42,726 nucleotides of DNA, from positions 1 through 42,726 of the IMG/VR virus record IMGVR_UViG_3300025044_000049; one strand, written 5' to 3'. Each line of letters opens with the position of its first letter. Positions within the stretch are counted from its first letter, which is position 1. Made by a program: the position numbers and the translations under genes. This DNA comes from a virus. Below the pieces are notes generated by a model. It had not been told where the DNA came from. It did no database searches and saw nothing but the letters and a program-made list of their open reading frames with translations. Positions 32,998 through 40,228 of the stretch are shown piece by piece.

Positions 32998-33378
32998 CTA
33001 ATACCTGCTTGAAGCACCCACAAAAATTCCGCCAAAAATACCCGTGACTATTAGAAAGATGACGGTAAGAATTATCATCGCCGGAATAGAGGCAAGCGCC
33101 CATTTCACCATAAAAGAAACCATAGATGAGAACGACATTTGAATATCAGTGATGACCACCCCATTAATGTTTTCTTGATCTACCTTTATGCCTGCAGACG
33201 TTTTTGAGCGAGCTACGCCAGCGCCTGAGAGCTCATTAGCGTTAACAAACCAATCGTCCCCCACCTTTCTGCCGACATAAAATCCATCGCGAATCATATC
33301 AACGGCCTTTGCCGGCGTAATCCCTTTGCTTCTTGCAAAGTCGTTAACTGGGATCATCCCTTCTATTTTTTCTGGCAT
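32998..33378 (-). CDS. Membrane protein with N-terminal HTH-like segment
   Basis: A 126-residue protein with GGAG and AGGG before ATG 33378. Residues 8-50 (IPVNDFARSKGITPAKAVDMIRDGFYVGRKVGDDWFVNANEL) resemble an excisionase/MerR-type winged helix. Residues of about 88-118 hold a strong membrane segment (WALASIPAMIILTVIFLIVTGIFGGIFVG). It is convergent with cI inside the immunity region, so it is probably expressed in the lysogen. This is a common position for superinfection-exclusion genes; that role is inferred. Confidence 0.65.
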   Translation of the reverse strand: MPEKIEGMIPVNDFARSKGITPAKAVDMIRDGFYVGRKVGDDWFVNANELSGAGVARSKTSAGIKVDQENINGVVITDIQMSFSSMVSFMVKWALASIPAMIILTVIFLIVTGIFGGIFVGASSRY

Positions 33379-33572
33379 ACCCTTGCTCCAATTTAATTGT
33401 CATTTATAGCTCACCCGCCGATTTACAGGCTGCATCTGCAATCCTATCTAATTAGGAAAAGTTTGCAACGATGCGGTAGGCAAAAGAATTGGACATCAAC
33501 GAACGTTAATGTCCTGTTTGCGTGGTAAGCAGATGATCACGAAGCGACTAAATACACCCATGCATTAAAATA

Positions 33573-33614
33573 ATTCATTTCAGTATTGATTTATTTAATT
33601 CATTTACGTATCGT
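33573..33614 (+). promoter_or_regulatory. PL promoter and operators
   Basis: -35 TTGATT (33586-33591), 17 bases, -10 TATCGT (33609-33614). Operator element ATTCATTTACGTATC (33598-33612) overlaps the -10 and ATTCATTTCAGTATT (33573-33587) overlaps the -35. The same ATTCATT-N3-GTAT element overlaps the PR -10 at 32227-32213, so CI and Cro should control both early operons. Confidence 0.75.
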
Positions 33615-33649
33615 TGTGTTGAACCCACCCACCACACAGGGTCAACACA
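33615..33649 (+). promoter_or_regulatory. Leader hairpin with CACCCACCAC loop (nut-like)
   Basis: TGTGTTGA-CCC (with a bulged A at 33623) pairs with GGG-TCAACACA, displaying ACCCACCACACA in the loop (33627-33638). It lies between PL and the first gene of the early-left operon. The 5' arm overlaps the predicted transcription start, so the full stem would exist in RNA only if the start is a few bases upstream or another promoter is used. Confidence 0.5.
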
Positions 33650-33844
33650 ATGAACCAGACACAACCATGCCGTATTTATTTACACCCCACGGCGGCCAAT
33701 AGCCCTGAAAAGATTCAGGCCGTTATTGCGCGCACCGGCTTAGCCGTTGTTATTGGCGGCAACAGTAAAGCCGCCGCCTTAACCCCCGCCACTATCTCAA
33801 GCAACGATCAGGACGATTTTGGCCCTTGGGATGGTGCCGCATGA
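33650..33844 (+). CDS. Early-left operon small protein 1
   Basis: A 64-residue protein, first gene after PL. The sequence (IYLHPTAANSPEKIQAVIARTGLAVVIGGNSKAAALTP) has a beta-alpha-beta flavour; the end is acidic. CAGGG lies upstream of the ATG as a weak ribosome site inside the leader hairpin. It overlaps the next gene (ATGATG at 33841). No family is recognised. Confidence 0.6.
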   Translation: MNQTQPCRIYLHPTAANSPEKIQAVIARTGLAVVIGGNSKAAALTPATISSNDQDDFGPWDGAA

Positions 33845-34125
33845 TGCTAACCCCCACACAGCGCTCACAGCAGCGCATTAAATCACTGCTCTTGTCGGCG
33901 TCATCTATTGTGGTGTGCCTGTCTAGCAACAACGCCACTGACACATGGGCACTACTGGCGCAGCTAGACATACAGCGCTCGCCAGAAGGTATAGCCCTGC
34001 GCCTTACCTGCCAAGACACCGTGAATAGCATCAGCATGGCTAACACGCCCTCACTCTGTGATGACGTAATTGGCTGGATAGAGAGCTGTGCCAACACCGA
34101 AACCTATCAGGAGGTGGCCGCATGA
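33841..34125 (+). CDS. Early-left operon small protein 2
   Basis: A 94-residue protein of unknown family (MMLTPTQRSQQRIKSLLLSASS...DDVIGWIESCAN). The start at 33841 overlaps the preceding stop; its own stop overlaps the next ATG (ATGA at 34122). It has no membrane segment. The tight chain of four-base overlaps shows that genes 33650-35320 are translated as a coupled series. Confidence 0.6.
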   Translation: MMLTPTQRSQQRIKSLLLSASSIVVCLSSNNATDTWALLAQLDIQRSPEGIALRLTCQDTVNSISMANTPSLCDDVIGWIESCANTETYQEVAA

Positions 34126-34448
34126 ACCCTCAACATCAAGAAAAAATAAACGCCCTACTGCTGCTGTGCATGCAAGTAACAGCTGAAGGCAAGTGGCACT
34201 GTTTTTTTGATTACTCAGGTCACGTTGATTCTATTAGCATTCGCGCTACTGACTCCTCATACCTATGGAATGAAGATAATCCAGCCACAGCAATAGAAGC
34301 CTTCAAGAGTCCACATATCAGGCTATATACACGTGAATTCGTCGATAACTCTGAGGTCGATCGCATCACCCGCGTACACGCCGAGCTAGATGCCGCCATC
34401 GCCTTGGTACAAGGCATCCTCAAACAGGAGGTGTGCCATGCCGCATAA
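34122..34448 (+). CDS. Early-left operon protein 3
   Basis: A 108-residue protein of unknown family with a mixed fold pattern (GKWHCFFDYSGHVDSISIRATDSSYLW ... AIEAFKSPHIRLYTREFVDNSEVDRITRVHAELDAAIALVQG). It overlaps the next gene by 11 bases. It is typical of small conserved early proteins in temperate phages of Pseudomonas and relatives; function unknown. Confidence 0.6.
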   Translation: MNPQHQEKINALLLLCMQVTAEGKWHCFFDYSGHVDSISIRATDSSYLWNEDNPATAIEAFKSPHIRLYTREFVDNSEVDRITRVHAELDAAIALVQGILKQEVCHAA

Positions 34449-34743
34449 ATACACCTTAGGCGCCGCCGCGAAAATGCTTGGCACTGGCCGCAACCGCCTG
34501 ACCGCACAGCTTAAACAGCGCGGCATTCTCGACCACAAATGCCTACCCAAAAAGCAAGCCGACATCGATGCCGGCCGCTTTGCTGTAGAGCTAAAACTGC
34601 ACACTGGCAACCCAGCGTGGAATCAGGGTAAAGGCCAGCTTTACCACCAAACCCTAGTGACCCAAAAAGGCCTTAGCTGGTTAGCTACATTACTGAACGT
34701 AAAAGTAATACACGCCGACGAGCAAAAGGAGCGCGCCGCATGA
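34438..34743 (+). CDS. KilAC-domain antirepressor-like protein
   Basis: A 101-residue protein that matches the KilAC C-terminal domain of phage antirepressors: YTLGAAAKMLGTGRNRLTAQLKQRGILD (3-30), then the QLYHQTLVTQKGLSWLATLLN end. The N-terminal Bro/Rha half usually fused to KilAC is absent. It starts at ATG 34438 with AGGAGGTG upstream. KilAC is thought to bind DNA or protein partners in antirepression, so it may modulate CI or Cro. Confidence 0.8.
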   Translation: MPHKYTLGAAAKMLGTGRNRLTAQLKQRGILDHKCLPKKQADIDAGRFAVELKLHTGNPAWNQGKGQLYHQTLVTQKGLSWLATLLNVKVIHADEQKERAA

Positions 34744-35081
34744 TGCACTTAATAGACAGCGCCAAAGGTGCATTAAAGCTTTGCCTGCTGCACATGCAAC
34801 ACCCCAGCGCAGTAGATGCGGCACAGGTGCAGGCCACTGCGAATGAAGCCATTGAACGGCTTGATTTAATAGCCACCAAAAACCAGCTAGAAGAAACCTA
34901 TTCAGCCGTGCGAGCTGTTATACCCCAAAACCTTCGGCTGGCCGTGGCACCAAGCAGCGTAAACGGCAGCTGCTGCGACGTTTTTATTTTTGACTTGAAG
35001 GGTTGCATGGGTGTTTACACCGGCAAGACCCCAAGCGGCATAGCAGAGTTCTTGCGCCTCAAATTCACGGAGGCCGCATGA
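34740..35081 (+). CDS. Early-left operon protein 5
   Basis: A 113-residue protein of unknown family. The N-terminal half is helical (LIDSAKGALKLCLLHM ... VQATANEAIERLDLIATKNQLEETYSAVRAV). The C-terminal half has cysteine-containing strands (SCCDVFIFDLKGCMGVYTGKTP). It starts with tandem ATGs overlapping the previous stop and ends overlapping the next ATG. Confidence 0.6.
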   Translation: MMHLIDSAKGALKLCLLHMQHPSAVDAAQVQATANEAIERLDLIATKNQLEETYSAVRAVIPQNLRLAVAPSSVNGSCCDVFIFDLKGCMGVYTGKTPSGIAEFLRLKFTEAA

Positions 35082-35320
35082 ACACCCTCGAACAGCTTCA
35101 GCGGCGCTACACAAAGCCCTACCTCACCCTAGAAGAAGTGCGGGCAGACCACCTGCCCCACATCAAGACCGACAGACACCTACTGCGCTTGATTAAAGAA
35201 GGCGTGGTAGATCTGCACCCCTCGCGGCTGCACAACTCAAACCGTGCACCGCGAGTGGTTTACCTACCTGACCTAGCGCACTGGCTTAACGCCACCATAG
35301 CTCAGGCCCACGCCGCTTAG
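35078..35320 (+). CDS. PrtN-like regulator (pyocin-activator family), copy 1
   Basis: An 80-residue protein resembling the PrtN family: TLEEVRADHLPHIKTDRHLLRLIKEGVVDLHPSRLHNSNRAPRVVYLPDLAHWLNATI. PrtN activates pyocin genes in Pseudomonas; phage homologues are small DNA-binding regulators. The longer frame to 35003 is discarded because the ATG at 35078 overlaps the prior stop. A second, clearer PrtN homologue is at 39950. Confidence 0.6.
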   Translation: MNTLEQLQRRYTKPYLTLEEVRADHLPHIKTDRHLLRLIKEGVVDLHPSRLHNSNRAPRVVYLPDLAHWLNATIAQAHAA

Positions 35321-35343
35321 GCACCCAACCAAGGAAAGCAACC

Positions 35344-35700
35344 ATGAAACCAACTGACCCAGGCGAAATGATCGCCCATTTAAACGCAGGTGTATTTGCT
35401 CAACAAATCGGCACAGCCTTATCTGCCGTGTCAGCCGCAGTTGTTAATCACAGCAAAAAAGGCCAAGTAATAATAACTTTGGACATGACGCAAATTGATG
35501 GCAGCCACCAAGTCAATATTGCACATACCCTGTCAGTTACTGAGCCGACCAAAACGGGAAAGCGTACCGAAATTGGCACACGAAAAACCCCCATGCATGT
35601 CACTTCAAATGGTCTGCAACCGTTTCCAGAAAACCCCACCGGCGACATGTTCAAAAACAAAGAGCCGTCGTCTCAATCACAACCAGCAGAGCGCCACTAA
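35344..35700 (+). CDS. Hypothetical protein upstream of DUF2303 gene
   Basis: A 118-residue protein of unknown family, with an AGGA-rich site (AAGGAAAGC) before its ATG. The central part (KKGQVIITLDMTQIDGSHQVNIAHTLSVTEPTKTGKRTEIGTRKT) is strand-rich; the end is Pro/Ser-rich. It is followed by the DUF2303 gene and the two may act together, as comparable pairs are common in temperate phages. Confidence 0.6.
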   Translation: MKPTDPGEMIAHLNAGVFAQQIGTALSAVSAAVVNHSKKGQVIITLDMTQIDGSHQVNIAHTLSVTEPTKTGKRTEIGTRKTPMHVTSNGLQPFPENPTGDMFKNKEPSSQSQPAERH

Positions 35701-35737
35701 GCGCGCTCAACCCTCCACCCACCACAGGATTTAAACC

Positions 35738-36553
35738 ATGTTTACAGCAGAAGCCTTAGACAAAATTACCTCAGCGTCATTTCTAGCCGCCGGTAAATCA
35801 CTAGTTACCGATGTACCGGTTGCAATCATTCCCCACGGCTACGACATTAAAAACATTGAACACCTGCAAGATCAACGCAGCCGCTTTCGGGGTGTGCTCA
35901 GCACCCAATCGCTACCAGATTTTTGTGATTACGTTATTGACCAATCTACCGCCGCGAACAAAGTACCCACCTTTGTAGACGCCGAATGCATGGCCGCCGT
36001 GGCCATATTCGACCTTGGCGACACAGCCTTACCACTGCATGCAGAGCACCAAGCCAAGCTCATTTTAAAACCCACCGCTGCCTATAACGCACTGCGCTTA
36101 ATTGCCGGTGGCCGCCACAGCCAACAGCAACTGGCCGAATGGGTAGAAGACTGGAACCAGTACCTAAAAGTAAAAGACAAAGATGGTGCAGACATACCGA
36201 TTGGCGTGGCCGTGCAAAAAATCCGCAGCATCACCATCAAAGCCAAATCAGAGGTCACCAGCACGCAAGAAAACTTTGGCGCCAGCCGCTCAGCCATGGA
36301 CAGCATAGAAGCCGCCCACGCAGAGCAACAACCACACGACCTAATCTTTACCACCAAACCCTACGAAGGCCTGCCACCCTTCGCCTTTACGCTACGCCTC
36401 AGCATCATCACCGGCGAAAAGCCCATGATTTGCCCCCGCTGGGTGCAAAAAGAAGCTCAGGAAGAAGAAATCGCCCAAGCCTTTAAAGACGTGCTCAAAA
36501 AGGAAATTGGCGGCATTAGCGTACTAACGGTTGGCACGTTTAGTACTAAGTAA
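35738..36553 (+). CDS. DUF2303 (YfdQ-like) phage protein
   Basis: A 271-residue protein of the DUF2303/YfdQ family, recognised from AVAIFDLGDTALPLHAEHQAKLILKPTAAYNAL and QQQLAEWVEDWNQYLKV, the usual middle section. Function is unknown; members occur in early-left regions of P22/Sf6-like and Pseudomonas prophages. Its leader holds a copy of the CCACCCACCACAG motif at 35715-35727, ten bases before the start, overlapping the ribosome site (CAGG). Confidence 0.85.
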   Translation: MFTAEALDKITSASFLAAGKSLVTDVPVAIIPHGYDIKNIEHLQDQRSRFRGVLSTQSLPDFCDYVIDQSTAANKVPTFVDAECMAAVAIFDLGDTALPLHAEHQAKLILKPTAAYNALRLIAGGRHSQQQLAEWVEDWNQYLKVKDKDGADIPIGVAVQKIRSITIKAKSEVTSTQENFGASRSAMDSIEAAHAEQQPHDLIFTTKPYEGLPPFAFTLRLSIITGEKPMICPRWVQKEAQEEEIAQAFKDVLKKEIGGISVLTVGTFSTK

Positions 36554-36642
36554 AACACAGCAATTTTTATTCAGCGGGCGGCATAGCGTGTCCGCTGAAG
36601 CTTGTTGATTTGAACTATTTAACTACAGAGCGAGATTTAAAC

Positions 36643-36924
36643 ATGGAAAACCAACATCGAAAAATTAGCGGCTATCGCGAACTTGATCAGGAGGAAATAG
36701 ACCTGATGAATGAAATTAAAGCACTTGGTCCACAGATAGAAGGGGTTCTTGTAAAGGTAGATGCCCATATTTGTAAACTGAACAAGCAAAGTACGATGGA
36801 TGAAGCCTTACAGCTCCGCTTGCATCAATCAACGGCATACCGCTTTTTAGATTTGGCTAAGACTGAAATGCAAACAGGCTTGATGTATGCGACGCGCGCT
36901 GTTGCGCAGCCTGAATTTTTCTAA
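36643..36924 (+). CDS. Acb2-like anti-CBASS cyclic-nucleotide sponge
   Basis: A 93-residue protein that matches the Acb2/Tad1 hairpin family: HRKISGYRELDQEEIDLMNEIKALG at the start and DLAKTEMQTGLMYATRAVAQPEFF at the end. Acb2 hexamers bind the cyclic di- and trinucleotides made by bacterial CBASS defence and so block abortive infection. Length and both signatures fit the family. It starts at 36643 in frame with no strong Shine-Dalgarno. It sits between DUF2303 and other small early genes, a usual place for anti-defence genes. Confidence 0.8.
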   Translation: MENQHRKISGYRELDQEEIDLMNEIKALGPQIEGVLVKVDAHICKLNKQSTMDEALQLRLHQSTAYRFLDLAKTEMQTGLMYATRAVAQPEFF

Positions 36925-36960
36925 CGATATTAAGTAGAGACCAGAAGCACTAAAAACCAA

Positions 36961-36998
36961 GCCCCAGCGCCTCCACCCACCACGTACCGGCGCTGGGC
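36961..36998 (+). promoter_or_regulatory. Leader hairpin with CCACCCACCACG loop
   Basis: A stem of about ten base pairs (GCCCCAGCGCC at 36961-36971, one bulged C, with GGCGCTGGGC at 36989-36998). It displays CCACCCACCACG (36973-36984) in the loop. It lies between the Acb2-like gene and the next gene cluster and has no U-run, so it is not a terminator. It shares its loop motif with hairpins at 31526 and 33615. Confidence 0.6.
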
Positions 36999-37033
36999 AC
37001 CAGACACAACCACTGAGCTTAATCGGAGCCGCT

Positions 37034-37252
37034 ATGAGCGAAACAATAGGCAATAAATTGCGGGGTATGGAACATGCCCGCAACGCACACAATGAAAATA
37101 TCGCGCGTATTACAGCGATTCTGCCCACGCTAAAAGGGCCGGAAAAATTACGTGCAGAAAAAAGCATCGCCAACCTTAGCACCCAAGTGCGCGAAATAGA
37201 CAAGCACCTGTTCCGCTCTGAATGCACAAAATTCAGCGGGGTGGCGGCATGA
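37034..37252 (+). CDS. Small coiled-coil hypothetical protein
   Basis: A 72-residue helical protein (NKLRGMEHARNAHNENIARITAILPTLKGPEKLRAEKSIANLSTQVREIDKHL), likely a coiled coil or helical hairpin. CGGAG lies about seven bases before ATG 37034. It ends overlapping the next start (ATGA at 37249). No family is recognised. Confidence 0.6.
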   Translation: MSETIGNKLRGMEHARNAHNENIARITAILPTLKGPEKLRAEKSIANLSTQVREIDKHLFRSECTKFSGVAA

Positions 37253-37767
37253 TCTTATTTCAAATAACCATGGCCCTAACCGTGCTACTCATCGCCATGC
37301 TTGTCTGCCGCACAATTGTAGACGGCTGGCCAATAAAACCCAAAGTCATTGGTAAAAATTACCTGTCACGGTGGCACATCATTCCGCGCAACCGCTATTT
37401 TAATATTTACCTGCACAAATTTGTCGGCAGCGACGACGATCGCGCACTGCACGACCACCCGTGGCCCTCACTGTCATTCCTGCTAGCTGGCGGCCTTGCA
37501 GAAATAACCGACGAAGACAAAATAGCCGGCTGCCAAACGGTAAACTACCCGCGCTTTTTAAGGCCCATATTCAGACGCCGCAGCCACCAACACCGGCTAA
37601 TACTGCTAGGTAACAAACCCGCATGGACCTTATTTATTACCGGCCCACGCAAACATTTTGCCGACGGCGTAACACCGCGCTGGTTCTTCTACTGCCCGAA
37701 CGGCAGAAAGCCCTGGTACACCATGACCACACCAGACGGGCAGCAAAGCGGAGGCTGCGAGGAATGA
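37249..37767 (+). CDS. Cupin-like phage protein with N-terminal membrane anchor
   Basis: A 172-residue protein. Residues 3-22 (LFQITMALTVLLIAMLVCRTIV) form a membrane anchor. The rest (YLSRWHIIPRNRYFNIYLHKFVGSDDDRALHDHPWPSLSFLLAGGLAEI ... HRLILLGNKPAWTLFITGPRK) matches a widespread phage cupin-like family with the conserved HDHPW metal-type motif and WTLFITGP. The usual closing RxWGF motif is altered to RWFFYCPNG. Function unknown; metal binding through the two histidines is inferred. Confidence 0.75.
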   Translation: MILFQITMALTVLLIAMLVCRTIVDGWPIKPKVIGKNYLSRWHIIPRNRYFNIYLHKFVGSDDDRALHDHPWPSLSFLLAGGLAEITDEDKIAGCQTVNYPRFLRPIFRRRSHQHRLILLGNKPAWTLFITGPRKHFADGVTPRWFFYCPNGRKPWYTMTTPDGQQSGGCEE

Positions 37768-38045
37768 TGCCGTTTGCCACATACCGCGGAACCAACGATG
37801 AAGACGGAAAGTTTCTAAAGCTGAATCACCCCGGCCACAGACACTTTCGGTACCGCGTAAATATGTGGGTAGAAACACCAACCGGCGCACGCCTAACAGA
37901 CGACTACACCAGCAAACGACCTTGCCGGCCGAATGACTTGCTAGAGCAAACCATCACACCAGCAGTAGACAAATTAATTAACGAAGCCAAGAAAGAATAC
38001 GGCGGCGTAAGTCGCTACGGCTTCAATTGTTATAAATGGGGTTAA
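37764..38045 (+). CDS. Hypothetical protein after cupin gene
   Basis: A 93-residue protein starting at tandem ATGs that overlap the cupin stop. It is rich in aromatic and basic residues (GHRHFRYRVNMWVETPTGARLTDDY ... EYGGVSRYGFNCYKWG). Neither family nor function is recognised. Genes 37249-38045 are evidently co-translated. Confidence 0.55.
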   Translation: MMPFATYRGTNDEDGKFLKLNHPGHRHFRYRVNMWVETPTGARLTDDYTSKRPCRPNDLLEQTITPAVDKLINEAKKEYGGVSRYGFNCYKWG

Positions 38046-38049
38046 CAAA

Positions 38050-38364
38050 ATGCATTTGTTAGAAGAAGTAAAAGCAAAAATAATATACCTCAGCTCCTGC
38101 ACTGCAGCTTACCTGTTAGCGCACGCGGCGTGGTCAGCCTGCGACCACCGCAAACTACCAGGGCCAAGCGTATTGCAACTCAGCGCAGCACTAGATCACT
38201 CAAATAAAGAACTTATCAACCAGCTGCAGCGCATAACTGACCAGCCAGACTACAGCAACCGCGACCAAGCAGAAATGCTCCGCTGGCTTAACGACCACGG
38301 CTATACCGCCTACATCGCAAAGCAACTCAAAACCACTAAAAATAAATTAGTGGACTGGAGCTGA
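38050..38364 (+). CDS. Hypothetical protein before methyltransferase
   Basis: A 104-residue protein, helical throughout (VKAKIIYLSSCTAAYLLAHAAWSACDHRK ... AEMLRWLNDHGYTAYIAKQLKTTKNKL), with a mildly hydrophobic N-terminal helix at 10-27. The last 40 residues could be a small DNA-binding helix bundle. There is no recognisable family; its ribosome site is weak and it may depend on translation of the gene upstream. Confidence 0.5.
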   Translation: MHLLEEVKAKIIYLSSCTAAYLLAHAAWSACDHRKLPGPSVLQLSAALDHSNKELINQLQRITDQPDYSNRDQAEMLRWLNDHGYTAYIAKQLKTTKNKLVDWS

Positions 38365-38366
38365 TC

Positions 38367-39953
38367 ATGAATCTCAACACCCAGTACCAACTCAACTACG
38401 CCAATAAAATTCGTGTGGATCTGTTCGCTGGTGGCGGCGGCGCGTCTATCGGCACCGAAATGGCTACCGGTATGCCGGCTGATATTGCCGTTAATCACAA
38501 TGACAACGCCATCAGCATGTATCGCGTCAATCACCCGCATACTAAGACATTTCAGTGCGACGTTTACGAAGTAAAACCACACGAAGTAACCCAAGACAGA
38601 GGCGTGGCACACTTGCATGCAAGCCCAGACTGCACCCATCACAGTCAAGCAGCAGGCGGCCAGCCTCGCAGCAAAAGTAGCCGGTCATTGTCTTGGGTAA
38701 TTGCTATGTGGGCAGGTCAAGCAAAGCCCGACCTGATCACTATGGAAAATGTAAAACAGATCAGAAATTGGGGGCCACTGATTGCGAAGCGATGCAAAAT
38801 GACAAAGCGCGTGATTAAACTAGACCGCAGTGTTGCTGCGCCAGGTGAATACGTCCCCGTTGACCAACAATTTTTAGTGCCAGACCCAAAACGCAAGGGT
38901 AAAACATGGCGCCGTTTTATTCAGCACTTAAAACGCTTAGGGTATGACGTAGAGCATAATTTATTAGTCGCTTGCGACTATGGTGCCGCCACCAGCCGTG
39001 AACGTCTTTTTTTAGTTGCACGCTGCGACGGACAGCCTATATGCTGGCCCGAGCCAACACATTTTAAAAACCCAAAACGCGGTCAAAAACGCCACCGCCC
39101 CGCATCAGATCACATCGACTTTTCACTGCCGTGCTCATCAATTTTTGATCGCGAAAAACCCTATGCCGACGCGACGTTGCGCAGAGTAGCCAAGGGCGTC
39201 ATCAAAGAAGTACTGAACTCTGCCAACCCGTTTATTGTGCCGATCGCAAACTGGTCCAACGAAGTGATCCACAATATCAACGACCCGCTACGCACCATTA
39301 CCGCTCAACCAAAGGGCGGCAGCTTTGCCGTGGTGGCGCCAACGCTTGTTAAATTCCGCGCCGATCATATCGGTCAGCGCATTGATGAGCCATTACCGAC
39401 GATAACCGCTGGCGGTAATAGCAAACGCCCTGCAGGCGCGCCACATGCACTGGGGCTAGCTTGCGCAAACCTCATCGAACTTAGACATAATTGCGATTCT
39501 CGATCAGTAAATAGCCCGCTATCAACCGTAACAACTAGCGGGGGTCACCACGCTTTAATCGAATGCACCCTATCGCAAGACGTGATTGAAGAAAAAGCCC
39601 TGCGCGTGGCTGCATTTTTAATGTCTTATTACGGCAGTGGGGGCAACGCCTCATCACTACACGACCCAATACCCACCATTACCACCAAAGACCGCTTGGC
39701 CCTTGTGACGGTTCACTTTGGTGACACGTCGCTGATTCTCATCGATATATGTTTACGAATGCTGCAACCAAAAGAACTGTATGGCTGCCAAGGCATGCCC
39801 AGCAATTTTATATTTGACCGCGGACACGATGACCGCCGCTTCACAAAATCAGCCCAGGTAAAAATGGTAGGCAACAGCGTTTCGCCCTACCCAATGGCCG
39901 CACTTGTTCGCGCCAATCTGCCAAGCACCTCAATGCTAAGGATCGCAGTATGA
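38367..39953 (+). CDS. DNA cytosine-5 methyltransferase
   Basis: A 528-residue C5-methyltransferase. Motif I is VDLFAGGGGASIG (17-29), motif IV SPDCTHHS with catalytic Cys 89, motif VI ENV (127-129), motif VIII TSRERLFLVA (209-218), and a motif X-like KMVGNSVSPYPMAALV ends the protein. Motif IV reads PDC instead of PPC/PCQ, as in a known phage/plasmid subfamily. Residues 305-440 hold four copies of a 'DPLpTITa' repeat in the target-recognition part. It probably protects phage DNA from host restriction; no partner endonuclease is visible. GGAG lies seven bases upstream of the ATG. Confidence 0.9.
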   Translation: MNLNTQYQLNYANKIRVDLFAGGGGASIGTEMATGMPADIAVNHNDNAISMYRVNHPHTKTFQCDVYEVKPHEVTQDRGVAHLHASPDCTHHSQAAGGQPRSKSSRSLSWVIAMWAGQAKPDLITMENVKQIRNWGPLIAKRCKMTKRVIKLDRSVAAPGEYVPVDQQFLVPDPKRKGKTWRRFIQHLKRLGYDVEHNLLVACDYGAATSRERLFLVARCDGQPICWPEPTHFKNPKRGQKRHRPASDHIDFSLPCSSIFDREKPYADATLRRVAKGVIKEVLNSANPFIVPIANWSNEVIHNINDPLRTITAQPKGGSFAVVAPTLVKFRADHIGQRIDEPLPTITAGGNSKRPAGAPHALGLACANLIELRHNCDSRSVNSPLSTVTTSGGHHALIECTLSQDVIEEKALRVAAFLMSYYGSGGNASSLHDPIPTITTKDRLALVTVHFGDTSLILIDICLRMLQPKELYGCQGMPSNFIFDRGHDDRRFTKSAQVKMVGNSVSPYPMAALVRANLPSTSMLRIAV

Positions 39954-40228
39954 AAACCCTATTCCTACTCATGGCTCAATACAACGGCCAAGCAATCATA
40001 CCGCTGGCCACCATCTGCGCGGACTACTTCAGCCACCTCACACCCGAAAAAATGCAGCGCAAAGTGCTGGGCGGCGAAATAGACCTACCCATCACCCGCA
40101 TAGAAGGCAGCCAAAAAGCCGCCAAGGGTGTGCATTTAGAAGACCTGGCCAAATACCTAGACGACCAGCGAGAAAAGGCCATCACAGAGAATGACAAACT
40201 GCATGGCCGTTATGAGAGGGCATCATGA
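39950..40228 (+). CDS. PrtN-like regulator (pyocin-activator family), copy 2
   Basis: A 92-residue PrtN-family protein. The opening (TLFLLMAQYNGQAIIPLATICADYF) and the core (MQRKVLGGEIDLPITRIEGSQKAAKGVHLEDLAKYLDDQRE) are the family hallmarks. PrtN binds P-box promoter DNA and activates pyocin genes after DNA damage; phage copies are common near methyltransferases and early-left ends. It overlaps both neighbours by four bases (ATGA). Confidence 0.85.
   Translation: MKTLFLLMAQYNGQAIIPLATICADYFSHLTPEKMQRKVLGGEIDLPITRIEGSQKAAKGVHLEDLAKYLDDQREKAITENDKLHGRYERAS

Noticed and set aside
36551-36612. Seventh attC-like site before the Acb2-like gene
   Set aside because: A perfect TTCAGCGG/CCGCTGAA stem and a TTGTTGA end recall the cassettes, but the start is TAAAAC, not TAAC, and no partner site follows the gene.
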